Source: Lodderomyces elongisporus
Taxonomy: Eukaryota > Ascomycota > Pichiomycetes > Serinales > Debaryomycetaceae
Length of the DNA stretch: 64,000 nt
Direction of reading: 5' to 3'
Assembly: GCF_030384665.1 (NCBI RefSeq)
Contig: NC_083675.1
Location: forward strand, 1,174,001-1,238,000
Numbering within the stretch: the stretch's first letter is position 1; every line of letters begins with the position of its first letter. The translations under genes and the position numbers were made by a program. Positions 8,247 through 17,886 of this stretch are shown here, piece after piece. Under the pieces are notes generated by a model. That model did no database searches. It worked only from the letters and a program-made list of their open reading frames with translations, and was not told the origin of the DNA.

Positions 8247-10265
8247 ATGGGCAAAAGATTTTATGTTCGAAAAGGTTTAACAGTACTCACGCTTGTACTG
8301 GTTGTTATCTGTATTTTTTGGCTTGGTAAACGACATCAAAATCAGTTTTTAGTAGCCAACGATGCTCAAACTATAGCTGGATCGAAAAAGTTTTCGAAAC
8401 TTGATTTGAGTTGTGCTCGAGACGATTTCGAAAACTCCATATACTCCAAATGGGAAACTCAAAGAAAGAATTTAGACTTTACTCAGCTACTGATACCTGA
8501 ACGATGCAGCTTGTACTTTTCGGAACTCGAGGATTTTCAAGTCAATCTCAAATTCTGGAGCCAGTTCAAAGTTAATCCGTTGGTGTACAAAAAGAAAAAA
8601 TGGATTAAGGATATCACGCGAGCAAAAAGAAAAGAAATAAGACGTAAAAACTGGAAACCAGAGTATGACCAAGAGATAGCTGATATGTACGAGGAAGAGC
8701 AAGCCAAATATGCCCATTACGAACGACAAATCTTTGACGACGTAAGTCACATGAAAGTGTTTGGCAAATGTATGTCAAAATTTTTGGATGATGAGATGCA
8801 ATGTCTGAACTTGGAGAAAAAGCTATACCCTTGGCTAAAAGGACTTCCCTTGGTGCAGGATGCCGAGGGAAATCCCATTATTATGCAAAATGGCATGGAA
8901 CAGTTATCAGAGAGATGTATAATCAAAAACATTTTGGCAACAAGCCAAGGACGTGGTATTGTTATACCAGTCAACGATACTAGAGTAGAACATCTGGTGG
9001 ACTATATTGAACGTTTATTGGTAACCTTGAAAGTTATGAAAAACCGGTTGCCAATTGCAATTTTTCATAAAAATCTATCTGCAGATATTCGAGCCAGGAT
9101 AGCCAATACTTCAAAGGGCAATGACGATAACCAGTATCCACTGCAAAGTGTGATGTTTTTTGACCTAACTCCAGTCACGGATTACTCACATATTGATGTT
9201 GTTGCGCAAAGTTTGATCTTTAACCATTTTCAAGAAGTTATTTTGTTGACGGAGAATATTATCCCTTTAACTGATTTGAATGCGTTATTTGATGAGAATT
9301 TTAAAGAGTCAGCGAAGGAAACAAATGACATAGCAGCAGACACATTGGAATCGGAAAAGCTTGGAGTATACTTTTTCAAATATCCTTCGGTGTTTGATAA
9401 ATCGAAAGCTACGCCCGGTTATTATGATATCAATCACTTTATACGAAATGTTCTACTGCCAAGCACTAAGGACTCGCAACTATATAATCTCAAGGCATCC
9501 AATACTCGAGAGTTTAAAAGGTATTTTGAGGATGATTTCAAAACAATCATTGACCCCAACATCATGATGCTAAACAAATCACAAGCGTTAAATGGCTTAT
9601 TGATAGCCCTTAGTCTAGAGTTTTACGACCCGCTCAAGTTGCGCATAAATCTGCCAGATATACATTGGATTGCTCATAGAATTGCGGGAACTAAAATCAA
9701 ATTCCACAATAACCCTTCGGTTATGGCAGGAATGTATACACCAGAAAAGAGTTCGGAGATATGTTCATCTTCATTTGGACAGCTCTCCGATGTTGATAGT
9801 CTTACCTTGTTGTTTATCACTTCGCATCAACTCCAAAATTGGCTCGAAAAACGTCAATCATATACGACTTTTTTTGAACAAAAGTATGTCACTACCTATA
9901 AGGAGGAGGTTGATAATATTTTTGATAGCTCAAGTTTGACGAAAACCATTATGGAGCGGACCAATGATGAAATTTTGCAAAAGCTCATGCTGAACCCGCT
10001 AACAGTAGAGAATATTATTGTACCGCCTACATTGACGCGAAAAGTTCATGTTAAATCGTTTGAAGAGCCCAATGAAGCATGGGTTGAGCAAAAGAAACAT
10101 ATTCCTGAGCGATCTCGGCTTGAGAGTCACAAGTACTATTGTGTATATAGTGATATTGGGGACGTATTCAACGGTGGTACGCGTGGCCCTACAATCAATG
10201 TCCGACGTGATAAGAAGGAGCTCTATGGAAATGTTACCGTTGCCTGGCTTAATAAACAAGTATGA
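8247..10265 (+). CDS. MNN1/MNN2-family (GT71) mannosyltransferase-like protein, probably catalytically altered
   Basis: A 672-residue type II membrane protein: short basic cytosolic tail, a signal anchor at about residues 10-27 (VLTLVLVVICIFWLG), then a lumenal domain. GT71 enzymes add alpha-1,2 or alpha-1,3 mannose to N- and O-glycans in the Golgi. The family layout is visible: VILLTENIIPLTDLNALFD corresponds to the family VLLLDSDNIPL..LF block, LNKSQALNGLLIALS to the later block, and EICSSSFGQL to the conserved Cys region. The metal-binding Asp-x-Asp is replaced by Thr-Glu-Asn. The later E-x-G and K-[DE]-T-F blocks are also changed (DPN and DIHW). The fold is probably kept but activity may be lost. 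The ATG at 8247 follows an in-frame stop at 8214. Confidence 0.75.
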   Translation: MGKRFYVRKGLTVLTLVLVVICIFWLGKRHQNQFLVANDAQTIAGSKKFSKLDLSCARDDFENSIYSKWETQRKNLDFTQLLIPERCSLYFSELEDFQVNLKFWSQFKVNPLVYKKKKWIKDITRAKRKEIRRKNWKPEYDQEIADMYEEEQAKYAHYERQIFDDVSHMKVFGKCMSKFLDDEMQCLNLEKKLYPWLKGLPLVQDAEGNPIIMQNGMEQLSERCIIKNILATSQGRGIVIPVNDTRVEHLVDYIERLLVTLKVMKNRLPIAIFHKNLSADIRARIANTSKGNDDNQYPLQSVMFFDLTPVTDYSHIDVVAQSLIFNHFQEVILLTENIIPLTDLNALFDENFKESAKETNDIAADTLESEKLGVYFFKYPSVFDKSKATPGYYDINHFIRNVLLPSTKDSQLYNLKASNTREFKRYFEDDFKTIIDPNIMMLNKSQALNGLLIALSLEFYDPLKLRINLPDIHWIAHRIAGTKIKFHNNPSVMAGMYTPEKSSEICSSSFGQLSDVDSLTLLFITSHQLQNWLEKRQSYTTFFEQKYVTTYKEEVDNIFDSSSLTKTIMERTNDEILQKLMLNPLTVENIIVPPTLTRKVHVKSFEEPNEAWVEQKKHIPERSRLESHKYYCVYSDIGDVFNGGTRGPTINVRRDKKELYGNVTVAWLNKQV

Positions 10266-10577
10266 TTACAAACTAAAGCATGAGCTTTTTTTTAAAAAAA
10301 TTGAAAAAGATTGTTTTTGCTAATACTCTTTGATTTACAAGAAACGAAAAGGCCAGAAATAAAAAAAAAAATTTTGATAGTGCTTCATTTCGACTACATT
10401 TTTATCCTCTAGATATATACATATATATATATAGACATACATGTAAATATACATATAAAATAGAATAGAATAAACAAAAAATGAAGTTACAAAAAATAAG
10501 TATTGAAAAAAAAAATTAGGTGTGTTTGTTCGTGTACTATATGAGCATTGATATGCAACCATAAAAAAATTATATAT
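10266..10577. other. Intergenic, 3' flanks of GT71 gene and tRNA-Ser
   Basis: AT-rich with TA/ACATA repeats near 10413-10460. The T7 run for ending the tRNA transcript is the A7 at 10563-10569 read on the minus strand. No gene seen. Confidence 0.75.
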
Positions 10578-10684
10578 CGCCAGCTACAGGATTCGAACCT
10601 GCGAAGGAAAATCCCAATGCCTAAACCGCTTAGTTCGGAAAGAACTTTAGCAGGGCATCGCCTTAACCACTCGGCCAAACTAGC
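10578..10684 (-). tRNA. tRNA-Ser (GCT) with 25-nt intron
   Basis: Class II tRNA. The acceptor GCTAGTT pairs with AGCTGGC (two G-U pairs), followed by discriminator G. The D arm is GGCCGAGTGGTTAAGGC, the anticodon stem ATGCC/GGCAT, and the anticodon GCT is at 10649-10651. The long variable arm is typical of serine tRNAs, and the T arm is GCAGG-TTCGAAT-CCTGT. The intron occupies 10623-10647, directly after position 37, and contains AGC that can pair with the anticodon. The mature tRNA would be 82 nt before CCA. A T7 tract follows the 3' end. Confidence 0.95.
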
Positions 10685-11983
10685 TAATATGTGGTGTTTA
10701 TAAGTTTTTACTAACTAATATATTGCTATACTATTAAATATTTGTTTTTTTCAGTTTTTTCTTTGAATTAAACTAAGTAAACTGCAATCAATACAGAGTC
10801 AAAGTAAATATGTATTTCACTTAAGAATAAGCTTCTCTAGACAAGGCTATTCCATATTTTTAATTGGCTCTAACTGAAGCCAAAAAAATAGTGTGTTTCT
10901 GTTGGATTTTTTTTTGGTTGAAAATTCAGCAAAAGTTATAAATTAAAAGTACAACTACAAATATGATTGAACCAGGACCAAAAGAGTAGGGAAACAGGGG
11001 GAGAGAAAAAAAACAACGAAAAGAGACTGAAGTATGAATTATGAATAGAAAATGTGGGTATATACGAAACTAAAGGTGAAATCATGCAAGAATGTGAAGT
11101 ATTGATATTGCGTGGATTTAGTAAAAGGCGGAAAGTGGCTCAGACTACAAAACCAATTTTTCTCGGACTTGTCATAAGGAACGTGTATTGGTTCAAAAGA
11201 AAGAATAAAAAAGACAAGAGGAGGAGGAAAAATAGGTAGTAGTGGTGGTAGTGGTAGTAATAGTGGTGGAGGGGGGGAGGGAGTGGAGTTACAAAAGTAT
11301 GCGTGCATCGACAACTAAAAGGTTGCTGTTTAATAAATTGAAGCCCCCACCAGGTGGGGGGGGGGGATGGTAAACTTTTAATTACACGAGGTGAACTATT
11401 TTGATTGTTCAAGGTGAAAAAAAAAACGCTTGCACCACATTTCAAAACATGAGAATACAAAAATTTATAAAAAAAAAGGAGAATTGCTGAGTAAAGAACC
11501 TGAAATTAACATGAAGTTGGTACTCTTGTACTCTTGCCCTCTTGAATACTTGCTCTCTTCATTTTTTTTTTTTTTTAGTATATGAACTCATAGCTAAAGT
11601 CTTGAAAGTATCTCGTTATCCACTATTATTATATTGTTGTTCCAGTAATACTCGTGGCGCAAATAGATTTTATTATTTTATTATTTTATTATTTTATTTC
11701 TTTCTATTGTTGTTGGTGTTGGTGTTTTTGTTGTACCTTGTTGTTTTTTTTTTTTTTTAATTATTTCGAAATCACCCATTTTTTTATTTTTTTTAACTTA
11801 TAATTTTTTTTTTTTTAAATGAAATAGCAAACACAATTATTTTCAACTCAATTGAATTGAATCGAAAAATCGAACACAACTTTACTTTAGACAAAGCTCA
11901 ATTTGTACAATTGATTCAATCTTTTTTTTTTTTCCTTTTCACCAGTTCACCAGTTCACCAGTTCACCATTATCATCAATCGCA
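10685..11983. other. Long intergenic region upstream of UGP1
   Basis: No gene is supported in 1.3 kb. The left end is tRNA upstream sequence. G-rich DNA lies at 11234-11284, and a perfect inverted repeat CCCCCACC-A-GGTGGGGG is at 11344-11360, continuing to an 11-G run (11356-11366). Both are unusual in this AT-rich genome and could be a Mig1/Msn2/Adr1-type zinc-finger site or a quadruplex. Nearer UGP1 are ATTTT repeats (11670-11700), long T runs and an 8-bp CACCAGTT repeat (11940-11967) in the leader. A minimal uORF ATG AAA TAG lies at 11819-11827. Confidence 0.7.
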
Positions 11984-13465
11984 ATGTCAACAAAGAGACA
12001 CACTAAAAGTCAATCAGCTTACGCCTTTGACAACACCGCTACTAATGTCGCGGCTTCACAGATGCGTAATGCATTGAACAACTTGGCAGATACAGTCAAG
12101 GACCCTGAGGAGAAACACAGGTTTGAAAATGAAATGGACAACTTTTTTTCATTGTTTAGAAGATACTTGACTGAAAAGGCTTCCGGAACCACTTTGGAAT
12201 GGGACAAGATCAGATCACCATCTGCAGACGAAGTCGTTGGTTACAAGGACTTGGACGACGCAACTCCAGACTTGACCAAGTTGGCGGTCTTGAAATTGAA
12301 CGGTGGTTTGGGTACCTCTATGGGATGTGTTGGTCCCAAATCGGTTATTGAAGTTAGAGACGGTAACACATTCTTGGACCTTTCAGTTAGACAGATTGAG
12401 CATTTGAACAGAAAGTACGACGCTGACGTGCCATTATTGTTGATGAACTCATTTAATACTGATGCTGATACTGCCAAGATTATTCGAAAATACCAGGGCC
12501 ACAGAATAAGAGTCAAGACTTTTAACCAATCCAAATTCCCAAGAATCTACAAAGACTCTTTGTTACCAGTTCCTGAATCTTCAGACGATCCCCTCGAAGG
12601 CTGGTACCCTCCAGGTCACGGTGATTTGTTTGAAGCCTTGGTCCAATCCGGCGAACTTGACGCGTTGTTGGCACAAGGAAGAGAAATTTTGTTTGTTTCC
12701 AATGGTGACAACTTGGGTGCAACCGTTGATACCAAGATCTTGGCTCACATGTTGGAAACCGGCGCAGAGTATATCATGGAATTGACTGACAAGACCAGAG
12801 CAGATGTCAAGGGTGGTACTTTGATCAACTACCAAGGCGAGGTGAGATTATTGGAGATTGCCCAGGTTCCAAAAGAACACGTTGAAGAGTTCAAGAGTAT
12901 TAAGAAATTCAAATACTTCAACACCAACAACTTGTGGATCAACTTGAGAGCCATTAAACGTTTGGTAGAGGCCAATGCTATCGAAGCGGAAATCATCCCA
13001 AATCAAAAGACTATTGGCAATGATATCAATGTCTTGCAATTGGAGACGGCAGTTGGAGCAGCTATTAGACATTTCAAAGGTGCACACGGTGTCGTTGTGC
13101 CCAGGTCCAGATTCCTCCCTGTCAAGACATGTTCCGATTTGCTTCTTGTCAAATCAGACTTGTTCTTTTTGGAACACGGTGCATTGAAACTTGATCCTAC
13201 TAGAGAAGGTTTTGCCAACCCATTGATCAAATTGGGATCTCATTTCAAAAAGGTGAGCGGATTCCAAGCCAGAATCCCACACATGCCCAAGATCTTGGAA
13301 TTGGACCACTTGACCATTACAGGAAATGTCAGTATTGGTAAAGGCGTTCAATTGAAGGGTACTGTTATCATTGTCTGTAATGATGGCGATAAGATTGACA
13401 TTCCAAATGGATCAATCTTGGAAAACGTTGTTGTTACCGGTAACTTGACCTTGTTGGAGCATTAA
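11984..13465 (+). CDS. UGP1: UTP-glucose-1-phosphate uridylyltransferase
   Basis: Makes UDP-glucose from UTP and glucose-1-phosphate in the cytosol; UDP-glucose feeds beta-glucan, glycogen, trehalose and protein glycosylation. The 493-residue length matches eukaryotic UGPases (499 in S. cerevisiae). The nucleotide-binding loop [16 protein letters not shown] lies near residues 105-120. Other family blocks are [32 protein letters not shown] near residue 238, NNLWINL, and the C-terminal left-handed beta-helix region [11 protein letters not shown]. Codon use is strongly biased to TTG for leucine, with no in-frame CTG noticed, fitting a highly expressed gene in a CTG-Ser yeast. The start has MSTKRHTKS with a Ser early, as in fungal orthologues regulated by PAS kinase. 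Confidence 0.97.
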   Translation: MSTKRHTKSQSAYAFDNTATNVAASQMRNALNNLADTVKDPEEKHRFENEMDNFFSLFRRYLTEKASGTTLEWDKIRSPSADEVVGYKDLDDATPDLTKLAVLKLNGGLGTSMGCVGPKSVIEVRDGNTFLDLSVRQIEHLNRKYDADVPLLLMNSFNTDADTAKIIRKYQGHRIRVKTFNQSKFPRIYKDSLLPVPESSDDPLEGWYPPGHGDLFEALVQSGELDALLAQGREILFVSNGDNLGATVDTKILAHMLETGAEYIMELTDKTRADVKGGTLINYQGEVRLLEIAQVPKEHVEEFKSIKKFKYFNTNNLWINLRAIKRLVEANAIEAEIIPNQKTIGNDINVLQLETAVGAAIRHFKGAHGVVVPRSRFLPVKTCSDLLLVKSDLFFLEHGALKLDPTREGFANPLIKLGSHFKKVSGFQARIPHMPKILELDHLTITGNVSIGKGVQLKGTVIIVCNDGDKIDIPNGSILENVVVTGNLTLLEH

Positions 13466-13792
13466 TAAAGTTGGTAACAATAAATATGCATATTAGCAAA
13501 CATTATAACCACAAGAAACGTAAATATACAAATAAACAAATAAATTAATAAATAAATAAATGGAAATACAAAAATGTAAGAGAAAAAAAAAAAGATGTAC
13601 ACACCATCGGGTAGGGTAAGGCGTGAACTATATATATGTACTCATTATACATACTTCTCATACACATATATACATATACATATATAGGTATATTCATGTA
13701 TATATAGATATCAATACTAAAAATACTTGATGGAAATATAAAAAATGGTGAAATAATCAAATATAAAAATGTGAAGAGAGAGCAAACTCACA
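13466..13792. other. Convergent 3' region UGP1 / RBL2
   Basis: AT-rich, with AAATA repeats near 13525-13560 and TATACA/TATG repeats near 13630-13710. No gene seen. Confidence 0.75.
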
Positions 13793-14077
13793 CTAGAGTA
13801 GGCCCTTTGCCTCTGATACATCCTCCTCTCCAGTATATTCATTTAAAAACTCCCTCAACGACTCCTTCATCGATGCAATCTTTTCGCTCACTTGTGGTAC
13901 CATTCTTTGGCTTTCGTGAAGGACCTCAATTTGTTTCTTGATTTCATATTGATCCGCTTGATTCTTCTTCATCTGTTCCACATATTGCTCTTGCTCAACC
14001 ACTTCTTGTTTGTAAAGCTTCTCCTCCTTTATTAACCTCTTTAAGGCATTAGTTTTGATTTGTAATTGGGATGGCAT
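13793..14077 (-). CDS. RBL2: Tubulin-specific chaperone A (beta-tubulin cofactor A)
   Basis: A 94-residue, nearly all-helical protein. MPSQLQIKTNALKRLIKEE matches the TBCA/Rbl2 N terminus (QLxIKxxALKRLxKEE), and the C-terminal half has EVLHESQRMVP and LREFLNEYTGEEDVSEAK. It binds free beta-tubulin and buffers its excess in the cytosol. S. cerevisiae Rbl2 is 106 residues, so this one is slightly short at the C terminus. The ATG complement is at 14075-14077. It lies 205 bp downstream of DIT1 on the same strand. Confidence 0.92.
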   Translation of the reverse strand: MPSQLQIKTNALKRLIKEEKLYKQEVVEQEQYVEQMKKNQADQYEIKKQIEVLHESQRMVPQVSEKIASMKESLREFLNEYTGEEDVSEAKGLL

Positions 14078-14282
14078 ACTTTTTTATTCTTTATTCTTTG
14101 TTCTTTGTTCTTTGTTTTTTGTTTTTTTGTTATCAAGTTCTTGTCACTATTAACGTGTTGGTGGCGGATGTATTTTCAATTGTATGCGTCGGTGTACGTG
14201 GGTGTAGGTGGGAGTACGTTAGTGTGTGCACTCTTATTTACTTTTGTATTTGTTTATTTTTTTTAATTTTTTTTTTTTCGTA

Positions 14283-15719
14283 TCATTGTGAAAAGTAAAT
14301 ATAGTGGAGATTTTGTGGATCCCACTGACCATACCCGCTACCTTTTGCAAATTCGTCTTCAACTTTTTCCGCCTTTATAGCATAATACAGTTCATTGATC
14401 TTGACTACAGAATTGTGCCATGGGGTTGGGATATGCAACAAGTCTGTATGGATTGGGGTTCTGTGGTCTTGAATGCTGTTGATTGGATAACATTGGCCAC
14501 GGAGCAATGAAATACCAAATTTTGGACCAGCATTATTGTGTGCATGAATGGAAAACCTCAAGTGGAAGGGAAACATCAATTCAACCAAGTTGGAATACGC
14601 GTCATTACGTTTAATCATCTCGAATGCTACTTGTGAAGCAATTTTTTTAAATTTCTTTCTTGTCCAGCTGCCCACCTTTGGATGAAACTGCAAGTCTTCA
14701 GTCATAAACTTGGAGAATCCTCGATACAAGGATAGTCTCGGATGACCCGGTGTTTTCACCTCGGCAGCCAATTTACCATTATCGGTGTCGCACGAGTTCA
14801 TCAAGATTTTACGGCAAAGCTCTGATTCTGCGTCAAGCTCGGTATCTAAATAATGACCCAACTCAACATGCTCAACAATTTCGCAATTGAATGAAGCTTT
14901 TAAATTGAAAATCTCCGGCAAAGAACAAAATTTGATACAATCGTCAAGCTCGCTCGGACCCTCAATCCCACCATTGCTACTAATTTGTCTGTACAATTGT
15001 CTTAAAGCAGATGAATATCTGTTGACTTTCAAGTCATCCACAGCGATGCAATCGCTAAACACGTGGCCGTCACTAACAATCCATATTATTATTCCCGGAG
15101 GATATACTTTTTTAACTTCGCGTGCGAAATAAATCAATCTCCTGAGAGCCAACTCTTCACCTTTATCAGGTAATTCACTAAAGACTTTTTCATGATTTGA
15201 AGACTTGCAAGGAAATCCTGGTAGGACTGCTTCGATTGGTTGTGATTTCGTGGTGAAAAAATCAACATTTTGTTTAAATTTCTGTTTACCAACACTTTCC
15301 CACATATCTTCCTCGACGTTATGTTTCAATATTTGAGCAAACAAATCAGTGATTTCGTTGCATACATTTCCAGGAGTATTTTTATAAGCGATTTTGGACA
15401 GTGACAACATCAAATTGATAAACCACTGGTCAAATTCTGTTACTGGGAATTGATGCGTAACAACTCCACACCAAACGTCACCACTTTGGTGCTTTTCCCA
15501 AACATAGTATTCGCCCAAAATCAGCTGGTATACACCATCATGCTCAATTGATGCTTTGGACATAGTTACTTCTTCACAACACTCCTGGAATTCACGTTTT
15601 GTCAAAATCGTGTCACCAGCGCGAGAATATACCATGCAGATCTTTTGATAAATTGGATCATAACGATCTACAGTCGTGGTACTACTGTTGTCTGAGAGCA
15701 ATGATAAAGAAGACTCCAT
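14283..15719 (-). CDS. DIT1: DIT1-type pyoverdine/dityrosine biosynthesis protein
   Basis: Dit1 belongs to the PvcA/IsnA/Dit1 family. In S. cerevisiae it makes the formyl-tyrosine precursor used with Dit2 to build dityrosine of the spore wall; bacterial relatives are isocyanide synthases. The 478-residue product has the family blocks FPCKSSNHEKVFS near residue 180, DKGEELALRRLI after it, IIWIVSDGHVFSD near residue 222, HPRLSLYRGFSKFM near residue 340 and FSIHAHNNAGPKF near residue 415. The yeast protein is about 536 residues, so this one lacks some N-terminal sequence. It is divergent from DIT2, exactly as in S. cerevisiae, with a 488-bp shared promoter. A GAATCT hexamer repeat lies in its leader near 15738-15757. 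Confidence 0.93.
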   Translation of the reverse strand: MESSLSLLSDNSSTTTVDRYDPIYQKICMVYSRAGDTILTKREFQECCEEVTMSKASIEHDGVYQLILGEYYVWEKHQSGDVWCGVVTHQFPVTEFDQWFINLMLSLSKIAYKNTPGNVCNEITDLFAQILKHNVEEDMWESVGKQKFKQNVDFFTTKSQPIEAVLPGFPCKSSNHEKVFSELPDKGEELALRRLIYFAREVKKVYPPGIIIWIVSDGHVFSDCIAVDDLKVNRYSSALRQLYRQISSNGGIEGPSELDDCIKFCSLPEIFNLKASFNCEIVEHVELGHYLDTELDAESELCRKILMNSCDTDNGKLAAEVKTPGHPRLSLYRGFSKFMTEDLQFHPKVGSWTRKKFKKIASQVAFEMIKRNDAYSNLVELMFPFHLRFSIHAHNNAGPKFGISLLRGQCYPINSIQDHRTPIHTDLLHIPTPWHNSVVKINELYYAIKAEKVEDEFAKGSGYGQWDPQNLHYIYFSQ

Positions 15720-16207
15720 ACTCGGATTGTTGATATATGAATCTGAATCTGAATCTGAACCTAAGTATTGGATCTAGTTTTGAAGATGAAATCATGGATC
15801 TTGAAAAGAGAATAAGATTGAGATTTAAAATGGCTTTTATAGATTTGCATTACTTTCACTTTCCCAAGATTTTGCAAATGTGGAAAGAATAGTACTTGAT
15901 TCTGTACGATACCAAGGAAAATAATTTTTTTTTTTTTAAAAACTTTTTCGAAAATAGATAGAATAAGGAATTTATACCAGATGTTCCGACCCTAAAAACA
16001 AAAATCAAGTGACAGAGATTAGATAAATAGGGTCAATCTTGTTAAGTCAAATTAGATAAAAATAAATTGAAAATAATAATAAAAGTAACAACAAAAGACA
16101 ATACCAAAAGGCAATACCAAAAGACAATACCAAAAGACAACATCAAGAAACAACCAAAATTTTAAACAATAATTTCATAAACTTGCAAACTTGTATCTGG
16201 TTTGAGA
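15720..16207. promoter_or_regulatory. Shared divergent promoter DIT1 / DIT2
   Basis: A 488-bp region between two divergent genes of one pathway. It contains GAATCT repeats near the DIT1 start, a T/A run near 15926-15938, and the 13-bp tandem array before DIT2. I did not find a clear mid-sporulation element (CACAAA core). Confidence 0.6.
16095..16146 (+). repeat. 13-bp tandem repeat, four units, in DIT2 leader
   Basis: Units of AAGACAATACCAA at 16095, 16108 (one change), 16121 and 16134 (AAGACAACATCAA). The array ends 61 bp before the DIT2 ATG and is U-poor, like an unstructured 5' leader. Confidence 0.85.
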
Positions 16208-17683
16208 ATGATTGTCTTATTTATTACAATTTTATTGGTCTTGTCTGCACTGATTGTTTTCCCACCATTGAACTTCCCAAGAAACATTCCTACAATACCA
16301 TTCTATGTATCGTTTCTTGGAGGGATGGATCAACTTGAAAAGTTTGAAAAATACTTGCGCACGAAGTTAGAGAAACATGGTGCAGTAAAGATATATTTTG
16401 CTTCTAGATGGAACATTCTTGTTACCAAACCAGAATACTTGGTTCACATCTTCAAGAACGAAGATGTATTTGCCAAGAGTGGGAACCACATTAAGATACC
16501 AGGCTCCGTTTTGGCAACTTACACAGGAGATAATATCATTTCTGCTCATGGCCAATTATGGAGACTATACCGAGATGTGATGGCACAGAGTATTCAGTTT
16601 CCAAATTTGGACCCGATAGCTGAGAATACCAATAACTTGATGAAAGATCTTGAGAATGCCTTGAAATTTGATTCGTCAGTGGCAATTACAGACTTCCTAC
16701 AACAATACTCATTAGCAAATGTTGGTGATTGTATTGTTGGCTCAAATTTACGACCAATGCATCAAAAGATCAAATATATCAAACTGCAAATTTTCAAACC
16801 TTTTTACATGAATTTTCCTTCGGTTGAGATGTTGCCTATCCCTAGCCGCATAAGGGCCAAGCAAGAAGTTGAAAATTTTCGTCAATGGTTTGGAGACAAG
16901 TTGATGGATGCAGATCATGGAGCAGCTGTCAAGTTAGCCACAGCTTATAATGAGGGGAAGTTGACGCAAAAACAGTATTTAGATAACTGCATCATTTTGA
17001 TGGTTGCAGGACACGAGAATCCACTTTTGCTTATGCTTTCCTTGTTGTATGTTTTGGCTAAGAATCCTTATATGCAGGACAAGATTCGCTGCAACAAAGA
17101 AATAGAAGAACATGGCAAAGAAGAAGGGGGAAGAGTAGTAGAAGAAGAAGGAGAAGAAGGAGAAGAAGAAGAAGGAGAAGAAGAAGAAGAAGAAGAAGAA
17201 GAAGAAGAAGAAGAAGAAGAAGAAAAATCACCTGAGCTATACTTGTCCGCAGTAATTTATGAAACATTAAGGATGTATCCTCCTTTGAATCAAATTATTA
17301 ATCGGTGCACTACTAAAGATACCATGTTGGGAAATATACGAATTCCTAAAGGAACATATGTTGGCTATTATAATATGGGAACTGGAAGAGATAAGACCGT
17401 TTGGGAATCTCCAGACACGTTTTGGCCCGAGAGATGGGGTAATACAATTGAGGAAGTTCATGCCAACTACACAAGGGCTAAAAGATTAGGGCATCTACCT
17501 GCATTCCATGGCAGGAAAAGAGCTTGCTTAGGTGAGAAATTTGCTTTGTATCAGTGTAAGGCAATGGTGCAAGCTATTTTAGGAAAGTACAAGATTTCCT
17601 TGGATGAGGATTGGGAGGAAAGAATAACACCAGCCGGACCTGTGTGTCCAATGAATATGAAGTTGAGATTTAGTAAAATCTAG
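16208..17683 (+). CDS. DIT2: Cytochrome P450 of CYP56 type (dityrosine synthesis), with poly-Glu insertion
   Basis: A membrane-anchored P450 that couples formyl-tyrosines into dityrosine in yeast. The 491-residue product from the ATG at 16208 has an N-terminal anchor, an I-helix motif AGHENP near residue 267, K-helix ETLR near 350, PERW near 408, and the haem loop FHGRKRACLG with the thiolate Cys at about 440. In that loop the usual fourth-position Gly is Arg. Between the J and K helices (about residues 298-338) the chain is replaced by a GAA/GAG-encoded run of glutamates and glycines. Expressed toward the right, divergent from DIT1 and 203 bp before a DHA1 transporter. CYP56 is supported by DIT1 linkage and AGHENP. 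Confidence 0.9.
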   Translation: MIVLFITILLVLSALIVFPPLNFPRNIPTIPFYVSFLGGMDQLEKFEKYLRTKLEKHGAVKIYFASRWNILVTKPEYLVHIFKNEDVFAKSGNHIKIPGSVLATYTGDNIISAHGQLWRLYRDVMAQSIQFPNLDPIAENTNNLMKDLENALKFDSSVAITDFLQQYSLANVGDCIVGSNLRPMHQKIKYIKLQIFKPFYMNFPSVEMLPIPSRIRAKQEVENFRQWFGDKLMDADHGAAVKLATAYNEGKLTQKQYLDNCIILMVAGHENPLLLMLSLLYVLAKNPYMQDKIRCNKEIEEHGKEEGGRVVEEEGEEGEEEEGEEEEEEEEEEEEEEEEKSPELYLSAVIYETLRMYPPLNQIINRCTTKDTMLGNIRIPKGTYVGYYNMGTGRDKTVWESPDTFWPERWGNTIEEVHANYTRAKRLGHLPAFHGRKRACLGEKFALYQCKAMVQAILGKYKISLDEDWEERITPAGPVCPMNMKLRFSKI

Positions 17684-17886
17684 ACAACTTGTCAAGATCT
17701 ATATCGGGTGTGCCGTTTATATTAAGTTTATTACATATACAGTCTGTATTAAATATATTGAGTATATTGATTTCAATCGACATATATTGAATTTTATCTA
17801 TTTGTATCGATTTGTATCGACTGCAGCACACACACAGCCATAGCAAAAAGCCCGTTGTATCAACGACTTTGACTTTGACTTTGACA
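17684..17886. other. DIT2 - transporter intergenic
   Basis: Short AT-rich spacer with ATATTGA repeats and a TTTGAC hexamer repeat (17866-17885) just before the transporter ATG. Confidence 0.7.

Noticed and set aside
10709..10757. TACTAAC followed by a T-rich CAG, like an intron 3' end
   Set aside because: No donor with a coding exon upstream (the region is tRNA-Ser and its flank) and no ORF follows the acceptor.
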